Positions 50,901 to 57,687 of a stretch of 57,687 nucleotides of DNA are shown piece by piece; the first letter of the stretch is position 1, and each line of letters begins with the position of its first letter. Made by a program: the position numbers and the translations under genes. The notes under the pieces are model-generated. The model was not told the origin of the DNA, made no database searches, and saw nothing but the letters and a program-made list of their open reading frames with translations. Origin of the DNA: Acidimicrobiia bacterium (GTDB lineage: Bacteria; Actinomycetota; Acidimicrobiia; Spongiisociales; Spongiisociaceae); contig JAJEIM010000035.1 in NCBI GenBank assembly GCA_022827785.1, forward strand, positions 1-57,687. The letters run 5' to 3'.

Positions 50901-52615
50901 GCACGCCCGCCCTGGACGGCGCCACCGTGGAGGTGATCCGCCACTACCTGAACTCCACCTCCGAGCAGATGCGGCGCACGCTGGTGAGGACCGCCTTCAA
51001 CCCGGTGATCTACGAGGTGCTGGACTTCGGCATCTCCATGTACGACCGGGACCGGCGGCTGATCTCGGAGTCGACGGGGATACTCACCTTCCTGGGAGCC
51101 AACGACTACGCCATCCACAAGGGCGTGGAGAAGGTGGGGGTCGAGAACCTCCACCCAGGCGATGTGGTGATGATCAACTATCCCTACTGGAGCGGGGCCC
51201 ACGTCTCCGACGCCATGCTGTTCGCCCCGGTCTTCTGCGAGGGAAGCGAGCGGCCCGACGCCTACCTGGCGGTGCGGGCCCACTGGATGGACCTGGGCGC
51301 CAAGGATCCCGGCTACGTCCTGGACTCCACGTCCATGCACCAGGAGGGCCTGATCATGCCCGGCGTGAAGCTGATCCGCCGCGGGAAGATCGATGAGCAG
51401 ATCATGGCCATCCTGAGATACAACTCCCGGATGCCCGAGACCATTATCGGCGACTTCCACGCCCAGATCTCCGCCTTGCGGGTGGGGGAGCGCCGCCTGC
51501 GCCAGATCTGGGACAAGTTCGGCCTCGCCAACGTCGACGCGGCGATCGACCGGATCATCGAGCACGGCGCGCAGACCGCCGCCGAGGCGGTGCGGGCCAT
51601 GCCCGACGGGCAGTGGTCGGCCCATGACTGGCTGGACGACGACGGCATCTCCCACGACCTGATCAGGATGGCGGTGACGGTCACCATCGACGGGGAGCGC
51701 TTCATCGTCGACTACGGCGACTCGGACGATGCGGTGCCGGGACCGGTGAACATGCCGTTCGGCAAGACCTCCAGCCTGGCCAAGTCGGTGTTCAAGTCCC
51801 TCACGACCCCCGACACCCCCGCCAACCACGGCCACTTCGAGCCACTCACGGTCGCCTGCCCGCCCGGCAACCTCTTCCACGCCGTCTACCCGGCGGCCAC
51901 CTTCACGCTTTGGACGGGGATGGCGGCCTTCGAGCTGATCAACAAGGCCCTTGCGCAGGGGATGGACGAGATCAATGCGTCCTCCGGTTCCGACGAGCCG
52001 GGCTTCATGGCGGTGGGCACCCATCCCGAGACCGGAGAGATGTACGCGGTGAGCAACAACGAGGGAATCGGGTGGGGCGCGACGCCGAACCAGGACGGCG
52101 CCACCGCTCTCCAACACCCGTCCACGACTGCGGTTCGGAACACCTCGATGGAGGTCCTGGAGCACAAGTCTCCGATCTTCCACGAGCGCCTGGAACTCCG
52201 CCAGGACTCGGCCGGAGCCGGCAAGTGGCGGGGAGGCCTGGGCATCTGTCGCGAGGTGAAGTTCCTGGCCACCGGCGAGATGCTTTCGATGAAGAAGAAG
52301 ACCAAGACCAAGCCCTGGGCGCTGCGGGGCGGGCACGAGCCGGAGACCAACGCCATGATCGTGTGGCCCGACACCGACCGGGCCCGCCGTGCGCGGATGG
52401 AGAGATTCACCATGCAGCCCGGCGACCGCTTCCGCAACCTCTCAGCCGGAGGGGGCGGTTGGGGGAACCCGCTCGATCGTCCCATCGACCTGGTGCGGGA
52501 AGACGTCCTGGACGGTTACGTGTCGCCGGAGCAGGCCGAGGAGGTCTACGGAGTCAGGGTGGAAGCAGACGGGACCGCCACACCCGTCGGGAAGCGTGCC
52601 GGCCGTCCATCCTGA
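50897..52615 (+). CDS. hyuB: Hydantoinase/oxoprolinase subunit B (HyuB)
   Basis: A 572-residue partner of HyuA. Conserved blocks include LNSTSEQMRRTLVRTAFNP near 18-36, HPGDVVMINYPYWSGAHVSD, SSGSDEPGF, and KWRGGLGICREVKFL followed by the C-terminal GGGGWGNPLDRP. Length is standard. The pair typically acts on 5-oxoproline, hydantoins or acetone-like substrates; which applies here is unclear, but the preceding amidohydrolase favours a cyclic amide. Confidence 0.92.
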   Translation: MSTPALDGATVEVIRHYLNSTSEQMRRTLVRTAFNPVIYEVLDFGISMYDRDRRLISESTGILTFLGANDYAIHKGVEKVGVENLHPGDVVMINYPYWSGAHVSDAMLFAPVFCEGSERPDAYLAVRAHWMDLGAKDPGYVLDSTSMHQEGLIMPGVKLIRRGKIDEQIMAILRYNSRMPETIIGDFHAQISALRVGERRLRQIWDKFGLANVDAAIDRIIEHGAQTAAEAVRAMPDGQWSAHDWLDDDGISHDLIRMAVTVTIDGERFIVDYGDSDDAVPGPVNMPFGKTSSLAKSVFKSLTTPDTPANHGHFEPLTVACPPGNLFHAVYPAATFTLWTGMAAFELINKALAQGMDEINASSGSDEPGFMAVGTHPETGEMYAVSNNEGIGWGATPNQDGATALQHPSTTAVRNTSMEVLEHKSPIFHERLELRQDSAGAGKWRGGLGICREVKFLATGEMLSMKKKTKTKPWALRGGHEPETNAMIVWPDTDRARRARMERFTMQPGDRFRNLSAGGGGWGNPLDRPIDLVREDVLDGYVSPEQAEEVYGVRVEADGTATPVGKRAGRPS

Positions 52616-52691
52616 GATCCGGCCCGCCCTCCATCGACCGCGAACCGGCTCCGGCTAGCCTGATCCGGTAACCCCACCTCGACAGGAGATC

Positions 52692-53345
52692 GTGCGCCCG
52701 TCCAACATCCCCCCTCTGCCCGTCGGAAGGGTGCTGCAAGAGGGCCTGGCCGGATTCCGCGCCGGCAGCGGCCCCCTGACTATCCGCGCGGCGGTCCTGA
52801 TGGCCGTGCCCGCAGGGATCCTCCTGGTCCGGCTGGCCACCGGCAGCTACTGGACGAACCTGGTCCTCTGGATCTGGGCGCTGGTCATGGGCGGTTACCT
52901 CGCCTGGCCGCTCTCCCGGACCGCCCTGGCCGCCGTCTCGCCCGGCACCCGGACGGGTCCGCCGCGGGACGACTGGTGGGTGCGCGACGGCTTCGTTAGG
53001 TGCTCGGTGGCCTTCTTGCTGACCGTTGCGGTGGGAACCGTGTTCTTCATCGTGCCGGGCATCATGGTGCTGATGATCTACAGCCTGTACCCGTTCCTGA
53101 TAGTGGAACGGAAGGCCAGAGGCTTCCATGCGCTGGCAGGAAGTGCGCAATTGACCAGCGGCAACCGGATGCGGCTCCTGGGGGTCGTCTTCGTATGCGT
53201 CCTGCTGTTCGTCCCAGGGATGGCCCTCTACGCCTGGAGCCAGGGACTGGCCGGGATCATCGCCCTGTGGGTCCTGGGTACGCCGGCGATAGCCATCAGC
53301 TTCACCTCCGTGGCCGCCGCGTACCGGGAGCTCGCTCGCGCCTGA
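52692..53345 (+). CDS. Multi-spanning membrane protein of unknown function
   Basis: A 217-residue protein with about five hydrophobic segments (near 36-52, 61-80, 107-133, 159-175 and 181-200). It resembles the small DUF975/glycerophosphodiester-membrane-domain-like proteins in general layout, but I cannot assign a family. The GTG at 52692 has GACAGGAG in front. It lies between hyuB and the mannitol operon without an obvious link to either. Confidence 0.7.
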   Translation: MRPSNIPPLPVGRVLQEGLAGFRAGSGPLTIRAAVLMAVPAGILLVRLATGSYWTNLVLWIWALVMGGYLAWPLSRTALAAVSPGTRTGPPRDDWWVRDGFVRCSVAFLLTVAVGTVFFIVPGIMVLMIYSLYPFLIVERKARGFHALAGSAQLTSGNRMRLLGVVFVCVLLFVPGMALYAWSQGLAGIIALWVLGTPAIAISFTSVAAAYRELARA

Positions 53346-53411
53346 TGCGGGCCGGGTAGGGATTTCCCCGCCATCCGACGATCCCGCCGACATCATCCGG
53401 ACCAGAAACGT

Positions 53412-53440
53412 TTGGCGCCCTGAGAACCCCTCTCTAGGAT
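53412..53440 (+). promoter_or_regulatory. Mannitol operon promoter with overlapping AAACGTTT
   Basis: TTGGCG (53412-53417), a 17-base spacer and TAGGAT (53435-53440) make a good sigma-70-like promoter. The 8-bp palindrome AAACGTTT (53406-53413), with the central CG typical of LacI-family operators, touches the -35. Transcription would start near 53447, leaving a leader of about 28 nt with GAGGAGG before the start codon at 53475. Confidence 0.55.
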
Positions 53441-53474
53441 GGCTGAAGTAGCCAGCGATATCCGAGGAGGCCGG

Positions 53475-54572
53475 ATGCTTACACAGCTACAGAAATTCGG
53501 TGGATTCATGGCGGGTATGGTCATCCCCAACATCGGCGCGATTCTCGCGTGGGGACTGATCACCGCCTTTTTCATTCCCACCGGATGGACACCCAACGAG
53601 AGTCTGTCCGAACTGGTAGGTCCCATCATTGTTTACCTGCTGCCCGTATTGATCGGGTTCACAGGCGGCAAGATGGTATACGGCCATCGGGGAGGCGTGA
53701 TGGGCGCCATCACGACGATGGGAATCGTCATCGGCGCAGACTTCGAACTGGCAAGCGGCGCCACCGGCGACCCGCCCCAGTTCCTGGGCGCCATGCTGGT
53801 CGGACCCCTGGCCGCCTGGATCATCATGAAGATCGACGAGTCCTTCCAGGACAAGGTCCCGGTCGGGTTCGAGATGCTCTACAACAACTTCTCGGCGGGA
53901 ATCCTGGGCTTCGTCCTGGCCATCCTCGGCAAGTTGATCATCGGTCCGATCATGGCCGCGATCGCCACCATCTTCGGGAATCTGGTCGAGTGGGTCACGG
54001 ACGCCGGACTGCTACCGCTGGCGGACATACCTATTGAAGTCGGGAAGGTGTTGTTCCTGAACAACGCCATCAATCACGGGGTTCTAGGCCCGCTCGGTGT
54101 CGCCGATACGGCGGAAACCGGGCGCTCGATCTACTTCCTCCTCGAGACGAACCCCGGACCCGGCCTGGGATTGTTGCTGGCCTACTGGTTCGCCGGCAAG
54201 GGACTGGCCAAGCTGTCAGCGCCAGGTGCCATCGTGATCCATTTCTTCGGTGGTATCCATGAGGTCTACTTCCCGTACATCCTCATGCACCCGATCATGA
54301 TCCTGTCCGTGTGGGCCGGAGGCATCCTCGCCGACATCATCTTCGTGATATTCGACGCGGGGCTGACCGCAACACCGTCGCCCGGTTCGATCTTCGCCTA
54401 CCTGGCGGTGATACCGAGAGGACAGCACTTCGGCGTCCTCCTAGGGGTGGCGGCCGCAGCGGCCGCAGCCTTCGTGGTGGGTACGCTCCTGTTGCGGATA
54501 TCCCCTGTCAAGGAGAGAGAGGGAACCGAGGACATGATCGGCACGATGCCCGGCATTCCCACCGGCGCCTGA
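53475..54572 (+). CDS. mtlA: PTS mannitol transporter, IIC component only
   Basis: A 365-residue membrane channel of the mannitol PTS. It opens LTQLQKFGGFMAGMVIPNIG and contains LIGFTGGKMVYGHRGGVMGA and the active-site loop FFGGIHEVYFPYILM. It has about eight membrane segments. I choose the ATG at 53475 because GAGGAGG sits just upstream; the earlier ATG at 53439 overlaps the -10. It lacks the C-terminal IIB and IIA domains found in E. coli MtlA; those are encoded by the next two genes. Confidence 0.93.
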   Translation: MLTQLQKFGGFMAGMVIPNIGAILAWGLITAFFIPTGWTPNESLSELVGPIIVYLLPVLIGFTGGKMVYGHRGGVMGAITTMGIVIGADFELASGATGDPPQFLGAMLVGPLAAWIIMKIDESFQDKVPVGFEMLYNNFSAGILGFVLAILGKLIIGPIMAAIATIFGNLVEWVTDAGLLPLADIPIEVGKVLFLNNAINHGVLGPLGVADTAETGRSIYFLLETNPGPGLGLLLAYWFAGKGLAKLSAPGAIVIHFFGGIHEVYFPYILMHPIMILSVWAGGILADIIFVIFDAGLTATPSPGSIFAYLAVIPRGQHFGVLLGVAAAAAAAFVVGTLLLRISPVKEREGTEDMIGTMPGIPTGA

Positions 54573-54592
54573 ACAGCCGAACACCTAGAGTT

Positions 54593-54620
54593 GGAAGAGC
54601 CTCCCCCGGGAGGCTCTTCC
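54593..54620 (+). terminator. Strong hairpin between IIC and IIB
   Basis: A perfect 12-pair stem (GGAAGAGCCTCC / GGAGGCTCTTCC) with a four-base loop. No long T-run follows, so it may be a partial terminator or a 3' stabiliser that makes the membrane and soluble PTS components differ in amount. Confidence 0.6.
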
Positions 54621-54645
54621 CTTCTCCTACCCGAAGGACATCAAC

Positions 54646-54969
54646 ATGAGTTCAGTTACGAAAGCGGCCGCGGATGTCCACTGGATCGTCCTGGCGTGCG
54701 AAGCGGGCATGGGTTCGAGCCTCATGGTCACGAACTTCCTCAAGAAGAAGATCAAGAAGGCCAAGCTAGACATCAAGGTCACCCACTCGCCGGTCCACGA
54801 CATACCATCCGGCGCGGACGTCGTGGTCACCCACGCCGGCCTGGCCTCTCGTGTCAAACAGGTCGCACCCTCGGCGGCCGTGGTTGCGTTCCGTTCATTC
54901 CTGAACGACCCGGCCCTGATCAAACTGGTCGCCGATCTGTCCGCCGGCGCGGACGTCGAAGGGGTCTGA
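54646..54969 (+). CDS. PTS mannitol IIB component
   Basis: A 107-residue cytosolic domain. The phosphorylated Cys18 lies in VLACEAGMGSSLM, the IIB-mannitol P-loop. It accepts phosphate from IIA and passes it to mannitol during transport through IIC. It is a free-standing protein, unlike the fused E. coli form. The ATG at 54646 has GAAGGACATCA in front. Confidence 0.92.
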   Translation: MSSVTKAAADVHWIVLACEAGMGSSLMVTNFLKKKIKKAKLDIKVTHSPVHDIPSGADVVVTHAGLASRVKQVAPSAAVVAFRSFLNDPALIKLVADLSAGADVEGV

Positions 54970-54988
54970 GAGCGGGCAGGAGGTTGGC

Positions 54989-55429
54989 ATGGAGTCGGTA
55001 GCCTCGGTGGAGGCCATCACCCTGGGCAAGCGGGAAGGCACCCGGGAGGATGCAATCGAGCAGGTGTCCGGGATGTTGTTCGACTTGGGTGCCGTGGAGG
55101 CCGGGTACGGGGAGTCGATGCTGGCCCGCGAAGGCGTGATCTCGACCTACCTGGGCAACGGGATAGCGCTCCCCCACTGCACCTACGAGGACCGGGGCCT
55201 CATCAAGCGGACCGCCCTGGTTCTCGCCCAGTACCCCGCCGGCGTGCCGTGGGGCGACGAGGAGGATGTCGCCTATCTCGTGTTCGGGCTGGCGGCGGTG
55301 GGCGACGAGCACCTGGCCGTCATGTCGCATCTGGCCGAGGTTCTTGACGACGAGGACCTGTGCGCCCGCCTGGCGGCCACCACCGATGAAGCTTACGTCC
55401 GGGAGACCCTGGCCGCCCCCTCAGAATGA
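54989..55429 (+). CDS. mtlF: PTS mannitol IIA component
   Basis: A 146-residue cytosolic domain with the phosphorylated His63 in GNGIALPHCT. It takes phosphate from HPr, which is not in this window. The start ATG at 54989 is preceded by GCAGGAGG. Its stop shares ATGA with mtlD (55426-55429), so the two are coupled. Confidence 0.93.
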   Translation: MESVASVEAITLGKREGTREDAIEQVSGMLFDLGAVEAGYGESMLAREGVISTYLGNGIALPHCTYEDRGLIKRTALVLAQYPAGVPWGDEEDVAYLVFGLAAVGDEHLAVMSHLAEVLDDEDLCARLAATTDEAYVRETLAAPSE

Positions 55430-56541
55430 CCGGACGCCGGGTCACGGTATTCGGCGCCGGCAATATCGGGCGCGGCCTGATCGGATGGCTGTTCGGGCGC
55501 GCCGGCTGGGAAGTGGTCTTCGTCGACATCTCCCCGGAACTAGTGGGGGCCCTGAACAGTGAGGGCTCGTACCGGGTCGTGGAGGTGGGTCACGGGGGCC
55601 GCTCCACGGAGACGATCGGCCGGGTGAGCGCGGTCAGCGGGACCGACACAGATCGGGCGGTGCGCGCCACCGCCTCGGCAGATGTGGTGTGTACCGCGGT
55701 GGGTGCCGGAGCGCTAGGCAAGGTCGCTCCCGTGATCGCCGCCGCGCTGCAGCAAGATGGCAGCAGGATCCGCAACGTGCTGGCCTGCGAGAACGCCGAT
55801 CCCAACACCGCGCAGTTGCTAAACCACATATCGGAAGTCTCGGGCGCCGTCCCTGCCGGAGTGGGCTTCCCGGAGACCATGGTGGACCGGCTGGTGCCCG
55901 GCTCGACCGGGGAGGGCCTGACCGTCGAGGTGGAGTCCGCGTTCGACTTCAAGATCGCCGAGGAGGATTGGGTCGGGGAACCCCCCGCGGTCGAAGGCTT
56001 CGAGCTGGTGCCCGACCTGTTGCTCCACCGCAAGAAGAAGCTCTGGCTGGTGAACGGGCTCCATGCAGGGGCGGCTTTCCTCGGCCTGGCCGCCGGGCAC
56101 GATTCGATCGCCGAGGCCGTCTCCGACCCGACGATCCGGACCCGTCTCGAAGAGATGGTCCAGAGCATGGCCGGGGTGCTGGCAGCCGAGTTCGGCCATC
56201 GCACCGACGCCGAGCTGGCAGCATACGGGCGATCCAACCTGGAGAGGTTCGCCGGCGGCGCCCTCACGGACCCCGTGCGCCGCGTGGCGCGCAACCCCCT
56301 CCGGAAGCTGGGATTCGACGAGCGCCTGGTGGGCCCGGCCCGTGAGGCGGCCCGGGTGGGTCTTCCTACCGGCGCCCTATGTGACGCCATAGCCGCGGGG
56401 CTCTCGCTGGACGACCCCGGCGTGCCCGGGATCGATGAACTCCTCGATGCCCTTGCCAATGGCGGGTGGCAATCCGTCGTAGGCCTCGACCTCGAGGACG
56501 GCCCGCTCTTCAAGATGCTCGAGGAGCAGATCGGCGCCTAG
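55426..56541 (+). CDS. mtlD: Mannitol-1-phosphate 5-dehydrogenase
   Basis: A 371-residue NAD-dependent polyol-phosphate dehydrogenase that makes fructose-6-phosphate from mannitol-1-phosphate. The NAD motif VFGAGNIGRGLIGWLFGRAG is near 8-27. The catalytic Lys block is present in LLHRKKKLWLVNGLHAG, where N and H belong to the K-x5-N-x2-H motif. It completes the mtl operon (IIC, IIB, IIA, MtlD); no mtlR regulator is adjacent. Confidence 0.94.
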   Translation: MTGRRVTVFGAGNIGRGLIGWLFGRAGWEVVFVDISPELVGALNSEGSYRVVEVGHGGRSTETIGRVSAVSGTDTDRAVRATASADVVCTAVGAGALGKVAPVIAAALQQDGSRIRNVLACENADPNTAQLLNHISEVSGAVPAGVGFPETMVDRLVPGSTGEGLTVEVESAFDFKIAEEDWVGEPPAVEGFELVPDLLLHRKKKLWLVNGLHAGAAFLGLAAGHDSIAEAVSDPTIRTRLEEMVQSMAGVLAAEFGHRTDAELAAYGRSNLERFAGGALTDPVRRVARNPLRKLGFDERLVGPAREAARVGLPTGALCDAIAAGLSLDDPGVPGIDELLDALANGGWQSVVGLDLEDGPLFKMLEEQIGA

Positions 56542-56619
56542 GCCGGGCCGGTAGACCCCGGACCCGATCCCGGAGAGAACGCGAAAATCGCCGCGAGCCG
56601 GCTTCGCCCGCCGGGCCCT

Positions 56620-56643
56620 TGCAGAATCTAGGGGTGGTTGTCC
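56620..56643. repeat. Left inverted end of the IS30 element
   Basis: Imperfect terminal repeat with core GGTGGTTGTCC at 56633-56643; the transposase stop lies within it. Confidence 0.7.
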
Positions 56644-57605
56644 TGGTTGAGGGTTTGAGCATAGGCGAGTAGTGCGGGTGTGTTGTTGAGGGTTTTTCGT
56701 GGCATGAGGTTGATTTGGTGTTGGACCCATCTGGTTCGGTGTCGTATTTGGCGGTTGTTGAGGTGGCGGGGTAGCCATTGGCGGCGGCGGAGCATTCCGT
56801 TGACGTGTTCGCAGCTGCCTTTTTGTTGGGGTGCTTTGGCGTCGCAGTAGTAGACGTCGACGCCTAGGGCGGCTTCGATGATCCGCCAGGCCGTCATTTC
56901 GCCTCCTCGGTCCAGGGTGAGGGTTTGTCGTAGTCGGGGTGGTATGGGTTTGAGGATTCGTATCAGCCCCCGAGCGACGCTGCGGCTGTCGTAGCGGTCG
57001 CCTAGGGGGTGTAAGAGAGTGAGGCGGGTGACGCGTTCTACTGCTACCAGCACCGCAGCTCGGTTACGGTCGCACATGAGTAGATCGGCTTCCCAATGCC
57101 CCACCCCGACACGGTTCTCAGCTTCTGGGGGGCGTTGGTGGATGGTCTTAGACCCAGCTAACGGCCCTAAGCTGCCGTGTCTCCATCCCCGCCGGCGTCT
57201 CCGCTGCCTTTGGCGTGGCAGCAGCTTCCACGCGTCTTCTCCCAACCCCCCAGCCACACCCGCGTACACAGCCTGGTAGATCGTCTCCGCACAAACCCAG
57301 GCACCGCCCTGCCGTCTCAGCACCTCAGAAACCGCAGCAGGTGACCAACCCCGCCTCAGGCCAGAACGCACCCCTTGGGCCAACACCCGATCCCCCACCA
57401 GCTTCCCCACCCTCGGGCGGGCCGCCCTACGATCCGCGTCCGCCTGAGCCCGGTCAGCCTCATACGGCCCATCAACCCGCGCCAGCTCACGACGCACCGT
57501 ACGACCACAACGCCCCAACCGCTCCCCGATCGCCGCCGCACCCCACCCAGCAGCCACAAATGCCTCAATCCGCGAACGCTCCCCATAATCCAACCTCGCC
57601 GCCAT
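56628..57605 (-). CDS. IS30-family transposase
   Basis: A 325-residue DDE transposase, counted from the ATG at 57605; an ATG at 57650 would add 15 residues. The N-terminal helix-turn-helix is RIEAFVAAGWGAAAIGERLG. Catalytic acids are Asp in GHWEADLLM, Asp in LTLDRGGEM, and Glu in QKGSCEHVNGMLR, where most relatives have G-S-N-E-N-x-N-G. Codon use (AAA, CCA, CTA, ACA) differs from the neighbours, as expected of transferred DNA. The stop codon lies inside the left inverted end. Confidence 0.93.
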   Translation of the reverse strand: MAARLDYGERSRIEAFVAAGWGAAAIGERLGRCGRTVRRELARVDGPYEADRAQADADRRAARPRVGKLVGDRVLAQGVRSGLRRGWSPAAVSEVLRRQGGAWVCAETIYQAVYAGVAGGLGEDAWKLLPRQRQRRRRRGWRHGSLGPLAGSKTIHQRPPEAENRVGVGHWEADLLMCDRNRAAVLVAVERVTRLTLLHPLGDRYDSRSVARGLIRILKPIPPRLRQTLTLDRGGEMTAWRIIEAALGVDVYYCDAKAPQQKGSCEHVNGMLRRRQWLPRHLNNRQIRHRTRWVQHQINLMPRKTLNNTPALLAYAQTLNQDNHP

Positions 57606-57662
57606 AATCAAACCTCCCAGTGGTCGGTTGTCCCGTGCTTTCAAGGCCATTCAAGGCCAAAC

Positions 57663-57686
57663 GGACAACCACCACTGGGATTTGCA
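57663..57686. repeat. Right inverted end of the IS30 element
   Basis: GGACAACCACC at 57663-57673, then CACTGGGATTTGCA, mirroring the left end. The last base or two may extend beyond the window. Confidence 0.7.
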
Positions 57687-57687
57687 C

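Larger units (their letters stand above)
56620..57687 (-). mobile_element. IS30-family insertion sequence (right end at window edge)
   Basis: One transposase gene bounded by related inverted ends: TGCAGAATC and GGTGGTTGTCC near 56620-56643, and their complements near 57663-57686. The arms share an 11-bp perfect core. The element spans about 1.07 kb, usual for IS30. The right end reaches the window border, so a target duplication cannot be checked. It lies 79 bases after mtlD and does not disrupt it. Confidence 0.85.

Overview
The window is a high-GC (roughly two-thirds G+C by eye) bacterial chromosome segment. It most likely comes from an actinobacterium of the Acidimicrobiia type: actinobacterial-style inositol-3-phosphate synthase, a PimB'-like glycosyltransferase, GTG/TTG starts and tightly overlapping ATGA junctions. 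This placement is an inference from gene content; no 16S gene or marker tree is available. Almost all of the window is ordinary chromosome. The only clear mobile element is an IS30-type insertion sequence at the right edge.

Layout. 1-524: start of tuf with tRNA-Met, tRNA-Thr and tRNA-Tyr upstream of it, all on the minus strand. 630-2589: htpX protease and a MidA-type methyltransferase. 2646-15905: a nucleoside region. Two nucleoside phosphorylases, a fused class II aldolase/short-chain dehydrogenase, an ABM protein, two SDRs, a DUF985 cupin and an MTA/SAH-type deaminase lie on the minus strand. Divergently, mtnA and a complete four-gene BMP-type ABC importer lie on the plus strand. 16362-18415: LysR regulator divergent from ino1, with two dyads between them. 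18467-22819: a molybdopterin reductase of the DMSO/TMAO/biotin-sulfoxide family, divergent from a second uridine-phosphorylase-like gene and an adenosine-deaminase-like gene. 22841-26048: thioredoxin-domain protein, a UGSC-type selenoprotein with an in-frame UGA, and acetate kinase, all on the minus strand. 26204-29581: orphan amino-acid binding protein, vapBC toxin-antitoxin, a frameshifted YdeI fragment, a methyltransferase and a small CxxC protein. 29594-41735: an SLC13 transporter and an 11-gene nuo operon (A-D, H-N) without nuoE, nuoF or nuoG. 42010-47537: two tandem four-TM proteins of unknown function, a phosphodiesterase, a polysaccharide deacetylase lipoprotein, a quinone oxidoreductase and a mannosyltransferase. 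47630-53345: metal amidohydrolase, HyuA/HyuB, and a membrane protein. 53412-56541: mannitol PTS operon (IIC, IIB, IIA, mtlD). 56620-57687: IS30 element.

How genes may work together. The 2646-15905 block reads as import and salvage of nucleosides. A deaminase, a 6-oxopurine-type phosphorylase, MtnA and a class II aldolase would together take 5'-methylthioadenosine or 5'-deoxyadenosine to dihydroxyacetone phosphate and an aldehyde (a DHAP shunt). The fused dehydrogenase could deal with the aldehyde.

The most unusual locus is 22841-26048. The UGA at 24321-24323 is followed by codons for GSC, and a stem-loop begins exactly 11 nt after it, as expected of a bacterial SECIS. Its neighbours are a CxxC thioredoxin domain fused to a large domain I cannot identify, and acetate kinase with no pta. 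This suggests a selenium-dependent, thiol-driven reductase that may feed an acyl-phosphate-consuming kinase.
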